This document shows positions 1 to 6,997 of a stretch of DNA of 11,185 nucleotides, in pieces. The stretch spans positions 1 to 11,185 of the forward strand of contig CAYVLB010000057.1 of the NCBI GenBank assembly GCA_964452325.1, in the 5' to 3' direction. Both the position numbers and the translations under genes were made by a program. Each line of letters opens with the position of its first letter. Position 1 is the first letter of the stretch. The notes beneath the pieces were generated by a model. That model saw nothing but the letters and a program-made list of their open reading frames with translations, was not told where the DNA came from and made no database searches. Source of the stretch: JALVCQ01 sp964452325 (lineage in GTDB: Bacteria > Bacteroidota > Bacteroidia > JAADEI01 > JALVCQ01).

Positions 1-70
1 TCGGCTGCTGTCCTATCAGATAAAAAGGGACTATTGTAGCAATAATCCCCACCCATAGTTTCCAATTCAT
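1..70 (-). CDS. Exported protein, N-terminal fragment (cut by window edge)
   Basis: An ATG at 70-68 opens a reading frame that stays open to the left edge (23 codons). The visible peptide begins MNWKLWVGIIATIVPF and continues to a Gly-Gln-Gln-Pro. That is one basic residue, a hydrophobic core of about 15 residues and a likely signal peptidase I site, so it looks like a Sec signal peptide. No lipobox cysteine is visible. The start lies 40 bp behind the gldN stop on the same strand, with no terminator between, so it may be the last visible gene of the T9SS operon. Too little is present to assign a family. The fragment could also be a spurious short frame, but the signal-peptide character and operon-like spacing argue for a gene. 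Confidence 0.6.
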   Translation of the reverse strand, partial: MNWKLWVGIIATIVPFYLIGQQP

Positions 71-110
71 TGCACTAGCCTTTCCCTTATCCAACGTCCC
101 TTATGTCTCA

Positions 111-968
111 TTAGTATTCCCAGAGGTCCATTTCCCAATGCGCAATCTCATTCTTGATGCGCTCGCCTTCATATAAAGCCGCCTTTGGATCATTCTTAAA
201 CTCCTCAAAATCACGGATATAAAAGTCGAATTCATTGGGCTCCTTGACTACGTAACTACTGAAAAGCCGCAATTCAAAGAAATCATAATAAGAAAGGCGC
301 ATCGCATCATTATGGCGATTAAACACTTCCTGTTTAACAAGCAAGTCTTTGGCTTCATCCCATTTCACCCAAAACATGGGCTGTTCGTTAAGCTCCACAC
401 CTTCCACCTCAGGCTTGAATAATGGTGCAACCCCAACAATAACAGGCTCCATCATTCCCCGCTGCTTATCAAACACCCAATATTCCATCACCTCATAGCG
501 AATTATCTTTTCACAGTCAAATTCATTTTTAATTACCGAATCGATCAGATACTCGGGATCATCCGGATCGGGCGCAATTTGAATGACTTCTTCGGTTTGC
601 CCCCGTTCCAACACTTCTTCGGGGGTGAAGGGAGAAATCAATGAATCGTTACGGTAAGCAGTCAGCGTCATCCCATCAACGCCCTCAGTCACTGCCTTAT
701 ACAACATGCAATTGAGCGGATTTACCGGCCATTGCAACGGCAGATTAATTTTCTCACGTGTATCAATAATGCGATGAATACGTCGAGCATAGACCACATC
801 AGCTTCACGCAGGTAGGGACGCGGCAAGGGTGTACGTTCATCGATCGCCTTACGCTCATACGGGAAGTGCGCCACATCCATATCTTCATTCCCCACTGCC
901 TGTGCCCATCCCCATGATGCAGTTCCAATCGTAATCAACAGAACTCCCCAAATTTGTTTCATAGCCAT
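111..968 (-). CDS. gldN: GldN/PorN, T9SS gliding motility ring protein
   Basis: This 285-residue protein begins with a signal peptide of about 22 residues (basic start, hydrophobic core, Ala-Gln cleavage region). It carries the hallmark GldN segment: a PLPRPYLREADVVYARRIHR stretch at about residues 47-66, followed by an IIDTREKINLPLQWP-type motif. GldN is known to be a periplasmic protein that joins the GldK lipoprotein in a ring under the outer membrane, as part of the type IX secretion system. It is the last gene of the porP-gldKLMN series, starting 15 bp after the gldM stop, which suggests co-transcription and perhaps translational coupling. The start is the first ATG; a second ATG two codons later also works. 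The rest of the protein is charged and lacks membrane segments. Assignment rests on motif memory plus gene order, both strong. Confidence 0.95.
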   Translation of the reverse strand: MAMKQIWGVLLITIGTASWGWAQAVGNEDMDVAHFPYERKAIDERTPLPRPYLREADVVYARRIHRIIDTREKINLPLQWPVNPLNCMLYKAVTEGVDGMTLTAYRNDSLISPFTPEEVLERGQTEEVIQIAPDPDDPEYLIDSVIKNEFDCEKIIRYEVMEYWVFDKQRGMMEPVIVGVAPLFKPEVEGVELNEQPMFWVKWDEAKDLLVKQEVFNRHNDAMRLSYYDFFELRLFSSYVVKEPNEFDFYIRDFEEFKNDPKAALYEGERIKNEIAHWEMDLWEY

Positions 969-983
969 ATTGCTTTCTCTAAA

Positions 984-2582
984 TTATTTGACAGTAAGGG
1001 TTACCCCATTATCAAGACGGACCTCCCCTATGCCTTTTGATCGAGCATAAATATTGGTCACAATAATCATATCACCCCGCTTAGCATTTCGGAAAAGTGA
1101 TTGAGCTTGGGGCGGGACCGAAGGCCCTTGAACATTAAAAAACTGGGCTGGTCCCCGACGTGGCTGATAAATAAGCTTATATTTGGTAACCCGAAACTTA
1201 ATTCCCTCAAAAGCAAATCCCTGCCCCATTCGGGCCAACACGAAACGAACCGTCTTCAACTCGCCCCGGCTAATTTCACCACTGGCTTTAGAGCCCAAAT
1301 AGGCCGTGGGTTTGGGAACCGGTTTCACCTTAAATTCTTCGCGTCCTACGAACTTTTGCTTTCCATCTGATGTGCGTACATAGGCAGATATCACCGATTT
1401 GCGACCCCGTTTTACCTTGGCAATATATTTTCCATTGCGCCCCACCAACGACCCATTGGATATGGAAGCCGACACCTCGGAGGGCTTATAGCCCGGCACT
1501 GACACAGAAATCGGATTGTCTAAGCCAATGTACAGCACTTTCATCGCATCCGCCGAAATAATTGCCGGAGCCTTAAATACATCATATTCCAACGTATCCT
1601 GATATGTTTTCTTCTCCCCTGTTTTCGGATTTACTAACTCGATAATAATCGGATACTGCTTCGTGCCTGGCGCATTGGGGACCTCTTCAAAAACACCTAT
1701 TCCATTGGCACCCACTTCCAATTCATGCTCTCCCACTTTAATTTTCGGGGGTGTCTTGGTGGCCATCTGAGCACTTAAAAATATCTCCGCATGAAACTTC
1801 TCACCTACCGGCACGCTGGTCTTACGTGCTTTCACAATTGGAATAAAGTCCTTTACCTCAAAAGCTGTAGCGCCAATCTGACTAAACATAAAAGAAGTGA
1901 GTTCTGCCTCTGTGGCCTTTACATCACTTTGTATTTTTGACAAAATGGCCACTGCTCCCGCGAGCGGCACATGATGAAATGTAAATGTCTTCCAATCCAT
2001 TTTTTTCCCTCCAGTTTCCTCCTTCGTAGGATTATCTGCCCGCAGCACAATCCGCTTCGCGATATCATCGATATTGACCCCCGGAAACATATTTGCATTT
2101 TTACGGATCAGATCGAGCATTTTCTCGCGGGTCTCATTGATTTTCGCCTGGAGTTTGTCCCCCTCCTTTTTCTCGATCATAATTCGCGTGGCAACATCGA
2201 TATCGTCTTTGGAAATGAGCTTGCCGGTCTCCAAATATGCCTCTTCCCCTTCTTCATATGGTTGCCCCGTCTCTTCAATCATTTGCTTTTTGAGGGCCAC
2301 AATGTACGTATCCAAATCACGAGCATAACTCTGCACCTTTTCAGCCAATTCATAGTAGGGCTGAGCCCTGGAATCTCGCTTAAGGCGCTCAGCAAACGAC
2401 TTCATTGTCTCATCGGTCTTCTCCTCAATAATGTCGGTGGTCTTTTCAATCCCTTTATTGAGGTTTTCAAACGCTTCCAACACCTGTCGGGAAACATTGA
2501 GGGCCAGGAGCGCCAGCAAGACCAAGTACATCATATTGATCATAGCCTGGCGCAACGGGTTAACATTACCTCCTACTGCCAT
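984..2582 (-). CDS. gldM: GldM/PorM, T9SS inner-membrane motor component
   Basis: This 532-residue protein has a short cytoplasmic start followed by one transmembrane helix (about residues 13-31, rich in Met, Leu and Ala), then a long periplasmic part. That is the GldM layout, and the conserved NPLRQAMINMMYLVLLALLA region is intact. In known systems a GldM dimer places its helices inside the GldL pentamer, and its elongated four-domain periplasmic shaft reaches the GldK/GldN ring. Residues about 32-220 look mainly alpha-helical (domain D1). The part after about 240 is beta-rich with Gly/Pro, as expected for D2-D4. Length is close to family members of about 515 residues. It lies 75 bp after gldL and 15 bp before gldN. 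No internal damage is seen. Confidence 0.97.
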   Translation of the reverse strand: MAVGGNVNPLRQAMINMMYLVLLALLALNVSRQVLEAFENLNKGIEKTTDIIEEKTDETMKSFAERLKRDSRAQPYYELAEKVQSYARDLDTYIVALKKQMIEETGQPYEEGEEAYLETGKLISKDDIDVATRIMIEKKEGDKLQAKINETREKMLDLIRKNANMFPGVNIDDIAKRIVLRADNPTKEETGGKKMDWKTFTFHHVPLAGAVAILSKIQSDVKATEAELTSFMFSQIGATAFEVKDFIPIVKARKTSVPVGEKFHAEIFLSAQMATKTPPKIKVGEHELEVGANGIGVFEEVPNAPGTKQYPIIIELVNPKTGEKKTYQDTLEYDVFKAPAIISADAMKVLYIGLDNPISVSVPGYKPSEVSASISNGSLVGRNGKYIAKVKRGRKSVISAYVRTSDGKQKFVGREEFKVKPVPKPTAYLGSKASGEISRGELKTVRFVLARMGQGFAFEGIKFRVTKYKLIYQPRRGPAQFFNVQGPSVPPQAQSLFRNAKRGDMIIVTNIYARSKGIGEVRLDNGVTLTVK

Positions 2583-2657
2583 TTGATCATTTTTTAGGGA
2601 TAGATTTGCAGAAGCTCATTCATCAATAAAACATATTGGCGTGCCCTATTCCATTAT

Positions 2658-3461
2658 TTATTGGGCAGCCCGCATTGCATTGATCATACTGCCATAGAGG
2701 GTATTCAGTCGGGATAGGTTATCCCGCAACTGTTGCAGTTGTTCTTTCACCTCTGCCGTCTGAGGTTCTGCTTCAGCAATGTGTGCAATGGATCGGGCCA
2801 AGGCTCCATGATACTTGCCCATGGCATCCAGGTGTTCCTTCACCTCTCCCAGTTCTGCATCGTAAAGGCGGTTTAATTCTTTGAGGGATTGGGTAGTGGT
2901 TTGCAGCTGGGCTAAATACTCCTTAGTGTTGCCTGCTGCATCTCCTACCACTTGTACGGTTTGACTGGCCATCCCCAACGCCTGGGCATAACGTTGCGTT
3001 TCTGAAGCTCCCTTTCGCATATTATCTGCCAGATCTTTGCTGGCACTTACCACCTGCGAAATATCACCCAGCTGATTCGCTGTTTGGGTAAGCTTTTCGA
3101 TGGATGATTTTAATCCCTGAAACGTTGTAGTTTCAAGTTTCACTTGCTTAAGAAGTTCATCTACTTCTTCAATCTTGGATCGGCTTCGTCCTCGCCGATC
3201 TGTTTTCTCGCCACCTGCCAGCTCAGGGTAAACCAATGTCCAGTCCACTTCTTCTTTCTGCGGTTCAAATGCAGAAATGAAGAATATGAATGCTTCGGTC
3301 CCCAAACCTACAATAAGCATAATATCCGCGCCCTTCCAGTGAAGAATCTTAAAAAGGGCTCCGATAATCACAATAGATGCTCCAATCCCATACGCTTTGG
3401 CCATGATGTTTTTAAAGGCCTTGCTTTCGAGAAACGACTGTTGCTTCGAATGTTGTGCCAT
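2658..3461 (-). CDS. gldL: GldL/PorL, T9SS proton-channel motor protein
   Basis: This 267-residue protein has two N-terminal transmembrane helices, about residues 19-37 and 46-64, followed by a long cytoplasmic coiled-coil-rich tail (about 90-265) full of Leu, Gln, Lys and Glu. The helix-2 motif GLGTEAFIFFISAFEP is characteristic of GldL. In the known GldLM motor, a pentamer of GldL surrounds a GldM dimer and converts proton flow into rotation or force. The residues reported as important in the Flavobacterium protein appear conserved here as K38, H41, E56 and E66: the Lys-His spacing of 3 and Glu-Glu spacing of 10 fit my memory of that protein, with a shorter loop between the helices. The gene lies 73 bp after gldK and 75 bp before gldM in the operon. 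Confidence 0.97.
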   Translation of the reverse strand: MAQHSKQQSFLESKAFKNIMAKAYGIGASIVIIGALFKILHWKGADIMLIVGLGTEAFIFFISAFEPQKEEVDWTLVYPELAGGEKTDRRGRSRSKIEEVDELLKQVKLETTTFQGLKSSIEKLTQTANQLGDISQVVSASKDLADNMRKGASETQRYAQALGMASQTVQVVGDAAGNTKEYLAQLQTTTQSLKELNRLYDAELGEVKEHLDAMGKYHGALARSIAHIAEAEPQTAEVKEQLQQLRDNLSRLNTLYGSMINAMRAAQ

Positions 3462-3508
3462 GTCTTTCGTGATTTTTTAAGATTGAATAAGAAGTTTGAT
3501 TGCGATTG

Positions 3509-3537
3509 TAGCTTGCATACTACTACAAAACAAGCTA
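3509..3537 (-). repeat. Short inverted repeat at the gldK-gldL junction
   Basis: TAGCTTG (3509-3515) and CAAGCTA (3531-3537) are perfect 7-bp inverted repeats separated by 15 bp. One arm contains the gldK stop codon. There is no U-run after it on the minus strand, so it is not a convincing intrinsic terminator. It could be a weak RNA hairpin in the operon transcript, or chance. Confidence 0.3.
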
Positions 3538-4797
3538 ACGGTCATGAATTGAGCGCCCCATAAAAGTCATCACACAACGGAATCCTATGTAGGACTTAGC
3601 GGTATCCTGATATTCATATGCACGTGACCCAATTTGCAAGAAATAGCCAACGTCCTTCCACGATCCGCCCTTCACGACCTTTCGCTTCTTTGTCACGGGG
3701 TCATCATCTTTTGCATCATAGTAGTAGTACGGATTTAAGTCGTCCAGATAGGCATTCAACACTTCATCGTAAGCAGTACTGGTCCATTCTGCCACATTAC
3801 CTGCCATGTTATACAGCCCATAGTCGTTGGGAAAGTACATATCGGCCCGCACCGGATAAAAGCCACCATCCTCTGTATAGTTACCCCGCAACGGTTTGAA
3901 GTTGGCAAGAAAACACCCTTTACTATTGCGCAGGTAAGGGCCTCCCCAAGGATAAGGATTATGGACGCGCCCCCCATGGGCTGCATATTCCCATTCTGCT
4001 TCAGTAGGGAGGCGGAATGGCACCAGGGTTGGCTGTCCGAATCGCCTCAACCAACTGTTGAGGTATTCGGTGCGCCAATGACAAAATGCTTGGGCCTGTT
4101 TCCAGTTAACCCCCACGACGGGATAGTCGTCGTAAGCTGGATGGAAAAAATACGCAATTGCCATCGGGTCATTAAATGAATAGCTGAAATCGCGAATCCA
4201 ACACAGCGTATCGGGATATACAGGCACTTTCTCTTCGCGAATAAAGGCAGAGCGTGGCTTGGGATTTAGCTTATTTTCCAGCTTCGCTGCCTCGTGCAAA
4301 TCATACCACTTGTAGTGGTAGACAATCTTCGAAATATTCAACTCAAATCCAGGTTCCAGCTTATCCTTCCCTTGATAGGCAATGTCCGCCAGCATATCCT
4401 GCGTTTCCATATCCCCCCAGTCAATTCGAGCACGCCAATTGATGCGTTCGTTGTCTTCACCTTCGTTTTCGAGATGGTCGCCACCAAGCAACTTATGTGC
4501 AATGGAGTCGCGTACCCAATAGACAAACTGACGATATTCATTGTTGGTAATCTCAGTGGCATCCATGTAGAATCCATGGATCGATACCTGGCGTGACCGA
4601 TTGGTCAAAGCATATAACACGTCCTGATCTGATTGCCCCATGTGATACGTTCCAGAAGGAACATAGACCATCCCATAGGGTTGACGGTGAAACCACGGGC
4701 GCCGTCCTTGCACACCAATCAGTTCTCCTCGATCACTCACCGAACATGAAGCGGTAAGGATTCCGATCAGGGCGATTGACCACCATTTCTTCTTCAT
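3535..4797 (-). CDS. gldK: GldK/PorK, T9SS ring lipoprotein with FGE-like fold
   Basis: I chose the ATG at 4797, giving 420 residues, because it opens with a lipoprotein signal (MKKKWWSIALIGILTASC) whose acceptor cysteine is residue 18. The frame is open upstream to a TTG at 4860, but a promoter box lies inside that extension. The body is a formylglycine-generating-enzyme/sulfatase-modifying (SUMF1-like) domain: VYVPSGTYHMGQ near residue 44, FRLPTEAEWEYAAHGG at 261-276, NVAEWTS at 334-340, VVKGGSW at 374-380 and IGFRCVM at 404-410. The cysteine pair used for copper binding in true FGE enzymes is absent (the segment after KGGSW reads FLQIGSRAYEY), so a structural role is expected, as known for GldK. 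It forms the outer-membrane-tethered ring with GldN. It follows porP by 69 bp. Confidence 0.95.
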   Translation of the reverse strand: MKKKWWSIALIGILTASCSVSDRGELIGVQGRRPWFHRQPYGMVYVPSGTYHMGQSDQDVLYALTNRSRQVSIHGFYMDATEITNNEYRQFVYWVRDSIAHKLLGGDHLENEGEDNERINWRARIDWGDMETQDMLADIAYQGKDKLEPGFELNISKIVYHYKWYDLHEAAKLENKLNPKPRSAFIREEKVPVYPDTLCWIRDFSYSFNDPMAIAYFFHPAYDDYPVVGVNWKQAQAFCHWRTEYLNSWLRRFGQPTLVPFRLPTEAEWEYAAHGGRVHNPYPWGGPYLRNSKGCFLANFKPLRGNYTEDGGFYPVRADMYFPNDYGLYNMAGNVAEWTSTAYDEVLNAYLDDLNPYYYYDAKDDDPVTKKRKVVKGGSWKDVGYFLQIGSRAYEYQDTAKSYIGFRCVMTFMGRSIHDR

Positions 4798-4823
4798 GCG
4801 AAGTAGGATTTTCAGGGGCGGGG

Positions 4824-4831
4824 CAAATATA
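4824..4831 (-). promoter_or_regulatory. Putative internal promoter -7 box before gldK
   Basis: Read on the minus strand the bases are TATATTTG, an exact match to the Bacteroidota -7 consensus TAnnTTTG. Transcription would begin around 4817, leaving a leader of about 20 nt before the gldK ATG at 4797. That is the same geometry as the porP box. The -33 element is weak: the nearest TTG (4860-4858) is 26 bp away, a little beyond the usual 17-23. It lies in the 69-bp gap between porP and gldK. Confidence 0.5.
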
Positions 4832-4866
4832 TCATTTTTTCTTTTCCATTCCATAACCAAGAAATT

Positions 4867-5811
4867 TTACAAGAACCGAGGTGTCCAGATGATGTGATCC
4901 GTTTTTTCACGGGCCTTCACTTTTATCTTAAAAAAGTATTTCACCAGCACTTCGTGCGTCCCCCCTCCTTGGATCAGGCGCGTCATGGTAATGTCGTAAG
5001 AATAGCCAACCCATAGATCCGTGCGCACCTTCATCCCCCCTAACAATGAAAGGGCATCACCGGTACGAAAGTTAACCCCACCCCAAAACCGAGTTCCAAC
5101 ATCTGCATTTAAGCCGATATCTAACTGACCCCGGGATCCATCCGTTTTATACAACAGTCGTGGTTTGAGCAAGATTGTGGGGCTAAACTGATAATCATAC
5201 CCTCCGTAAAGATATAGGTGCGGCTTATAGTCGTAGACAGCGCTCCCCCACCGGAACGTCGGGTTGGTCAGATGAAGGACTGACAGGGAAGCAAACCAGT
5301 TTTTCCTTTCAAACAGAAATCCGATGGCGGCATCGACTGCAAAATCCTGTCCTCCCAATCCCGTAATTTTAGGGTCGCCAGGGTCGGCATAAACCCATGT
5401 ACCATTAATAGACTTTTGAATTCCCCCCACTGTAAGCCCCACTGTCATGTCTCCGAAGGCAAACGAGCGACGATATGCGGCACTTATGTTAGCATAAATC
5501 GACTTTTCAAACGCTTGTTGGTCTTGAATAAGGTTGATCGCCACACCTTTAACCGCCTTTCTGAAGGGAAACTCTGCAGTAAAAAAAAGCGTTCGTGGTG
5601 CTTTCTCATCGTGGGGTCCCTTGAAAAACGTCCACTGGTTATGGTAGAGGAGAGTAAGTGCAGGCATATGCACATCTCCGGTAAATGCTGGATTAAAGTG
5701 GGTTCGATTGAGGCGATAATGCGTCTGATAAGGGTCCTGTTGAGACCATAGCCAAGAGAATGTTCCTAAAAACATGCCGCATGTGATGGCGTATTGACGT
5801 AGGGACATCAT
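4867..5811 (-). CDS. porP: PorP/SprF family T9SS outer-membrane protein
   Basis: This 314-residue protein starts with a signal peptide (hydrophobic core at about residues 7-21, cleavage near the Ser-Gln-Gln). The mature N-terminus, QQDPYQTHYRLNRTHFNPAFTG, is the PorP/SprF signature (family form: QDP-x-YxxYxxNxxxxNPAxxG). The rest alternates aromatic and polar residues with many Gly and Tyr, as in a 14-strand outer-membrane barrel. Family members take part in type IX secretion: PorP in Porphyromonas, where it precedes porKLMN, and SprF paired with SprB in Flavobacterium. Its position directly before gldK matches the Porphyromonas order, so I favour the core PorP-like role, but the symbol is by position as much as by sequence. 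Two ATGs in tandem (5811 and 5808) are possible starts. Confidence 0.9.
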   Translation of the reverse strand: MMSLRQYAITCGMFLGTFSWLWSQQDPYQTHYRLNRTHFNPAFTGDVHMPALTLLYHNQWTFFKGPHDEKAPRTLFFTAEFPFRKAVKGVAINLIQDQQAFEKSIYANISAAYRRSFAFGDMTVGLTVGGIQKSINGTWVYADPGDPKITGLGGQDFAVDAAIGFLFERKNWFASLSVLHLTNPTFRWGSAVYDYKPHLYLYGGYDYQFSPTILLKPRLLYKTDGSRGQLDIGLNADVGTRFWGGVNFRTGDALSLLGGMKVRTDLWVGYSYDITMTRLIQGGGTHEVLVKYFFKIKVKAREKTDHIIWTPRFL

Positions 5812-5835
5812 TCAAGCGGTTAGCTATTGGGCGGT

Positions 5836-5865
5836 CAAAGATAACCTTTTTTCTTTACTCCCGAA
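5836..5865 (-). promoter_or_regulatory. Putative promoter of the porP-gldKLMN operon
   Basis: On the minus strand TATCTTTG (5843-5836) matches the Bacteroidota -7 consensus TAnnTTTG exactly. Eighteen bases upstream is TTCG (5865-5862), a one-mismatch version of the TTTG/TTG -33 element. Transcription would start near 5829, about 18-20 nt before the porP start. The -33 part lies inside the 3' end of selD, so the T9SS genes need not depend on selD transcription. Confidence 0.65.
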
Positions 5866-6904
5866 TATACACTTGCGGAGTCGGATCCGCGAGCATCTTC
5901 CCGATTTCAAACAGCGGATGATGAGGCCAACGTTGATTCCACCACTGCCGCAACGCCCCGGCCCGCTCGGATGCAACTGACAGCAGCAACCCACCACTGG
6001 TTTGAGGGTCTGCCAAGATGGGGGCCCATCGTTCGGAAAGTCCCTTCACCCAACGGGCATACGAACGAAGGTTGCGACGTGTGCCACCAGGGACGCACTT
6101 TTCGGCAACATAGCTTTCGATACGGGGAGTAAGCAACGGAATTCGGGCGGGAACAATTTCCGCAGCACATCTCGATGCTTTACACATTTCGAGGAGATGG
6201 CCCAGCAATCCGAATCCAGTGACATCTGTCATGGCATGCACCTCCGTGAATGGAGCCACTTCCGCTCCTTGAATATTGGGTTTTTTCATCCATTGGACAG
6301 CGGCATGGTAATCGCTGCTCTCCGCTTTTCCTTGTTTTTGGGCAGTACTAATGATGCCAATACCAATAGGTTTAGATATAAAAAGGATATCACCTGGCTG
6401 AGCACCTCCATTGGTTTTGAGGTGTTCGAGGGGGATCCATCCATTAACGGCAAGTCCAAAAACGGGTTCCGAATTATCGATACTGTGCCCACCGGCTAAG
6501 GGGACCTTGAGCTGGGCACAAAGGTCTGCTGCCCCCCGAAGCACTTCAGAAGCAAGCTCGATAGGCAAGTGGTCTACTGGCCATCCGATCAGCCCCAATG
6601 CCAGGATGGGCGTCCCTCCCATGGCATAGACATCACTGATGGCATTGGTTGCAGCAATCCATCCGAAATCGTAAGGATCGTCCACAATGGGAAGGAAAAA
6701 ATCGGTTGTAGCAATCAGAGCATGGGTATCGGTCAGTTGCAACACTGCGCCATCGTCACAATGTTGCTGCCCCACTATCAACCGAGGATGGTGTTTCCAT
6801 TCGGGTAGTCTTTCCAAAAGATTCTGCAGTATTGCGGGTCCCAATTTGCATCCACATCCCGCGCCATGGCTATATTGCGTCAGTTTGAATGTGACCGAAT
6901 TCAT
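5855..6904 (-). CDS. selD: Selenophosphate synthetase (selenide, water dikinase)
   Basis: This 349-residue protein makes selenophosphate from selenide and ATP, the selenium donor for selenocysteine and for 2-selenouridine in tRNA. The N-terminal active site QYSHGAGCGCK is intact, with Cys17 and Lys20 at the same numbers as in the Escherichia coli enzyme. Metal-binding Asp51, Asp68, Asp91 and Asp227 also fall at the E. coli positions (in CDDGAV, ATTDFF, ISDVYA and MTDVTGFGLLGH). The active-site residue is cysteine, not selenocysteine. The C-terminal AIRS-type domain contains the ADPQTSGGLL motif. The gene sits 43 bp upstream of porP on the same strand, but has no functional link to the T9SS that I know of. 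No exact TAnnTTTG box precedes it. Neither selA/selB nor selU is in the window. Confidence 0.97.
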   Translation of the reverse strand: MNSVTFKLTQYSHGAGCGCKLGPAILQNLLERLPEWKHHPRLIVGQQHCDDGAVLQLTDTHALIATTDFFLPIVDDPYDFGWIAATNAISDVYAMGGTPILALGLIGWPVDHLPIELASEVLRGAADLCAQLKVPLAGGHSIDNSEPVFGLAVNGWIPLEHLKTNGGAQPGDILFISKPIGIGIISTAQKQGKAESSDYHAAVQWMKKPNIQGAEVAPFTEVHAMTDVTGFGLLGHLLEMCKASRCAAEIVPARIPLLTPRIESYVAEKCVPGGTRRNLRSYARWVKGLSERWAPILADPQTSGGLLLSVASERAGALRQWWNQRWPHHPLFEIGKMLADPTPQVYIRE

Positions 6905-6929
6905 TCTTTTTGAGTAGCTTTATCGATGG

Positions 6930-6963
6930 TTGCCCATAAATTCCATTAAGGATATTACTTTTG
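6930..6963 (+). promoter_or_regulatory. Putative promoter of the M23 peptidase-merR genes
   Basis: TTG (6930-6932) is followed after 23 bp by TACTTTTG (6956-6963), an exact TAnnTTTG -7 box. The spacing is at the long end of the 17-23 bp range for this phylum. Transcription would start near 6970. The box lies in the divergent region between selD and the peptidase gene. Just after it, GCGGCA (6963-6968) can pair either with the TGCCG starting at 6975 or with TGCCGC at 6987-6992. The second of these overlaps the start region, but the stems are only 5-6 bp. Confidence 0.6.
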
Positions 6964-6997
6964 CGGCATCTTTCTGCCGGTAAAAGTGCCGCCAAGG

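Noticed and set aside
1971..2597. Open plus-strand frame of 208 codons opposite gldM
   Set aside because: It is antisense to a certain gldM. The product has no family pattern and an odd Ile/His/Phe-rich composition, as expected from the reverse of coiled-coil codons.
4798..4860. Longer gldK start at TTG 4860
   Set aside because: The extension would bury the lipoprotein signal peptide and contains a TAnnTTTG promoter box. ATG 4797 gives a proper lipobox.
5889..6904. Possible selenocysteine codon in selD
   Set aside because: The catalytic position 17 is an ordinary cysteine codon, and no in-frame TGA interrupts the gene.
6986..6997. GTG start for the M23 peptidase
   Set aside because: It adds only four residues; ATG 6998 gives a family-like N-terminus. 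It cannot be fully excluded.
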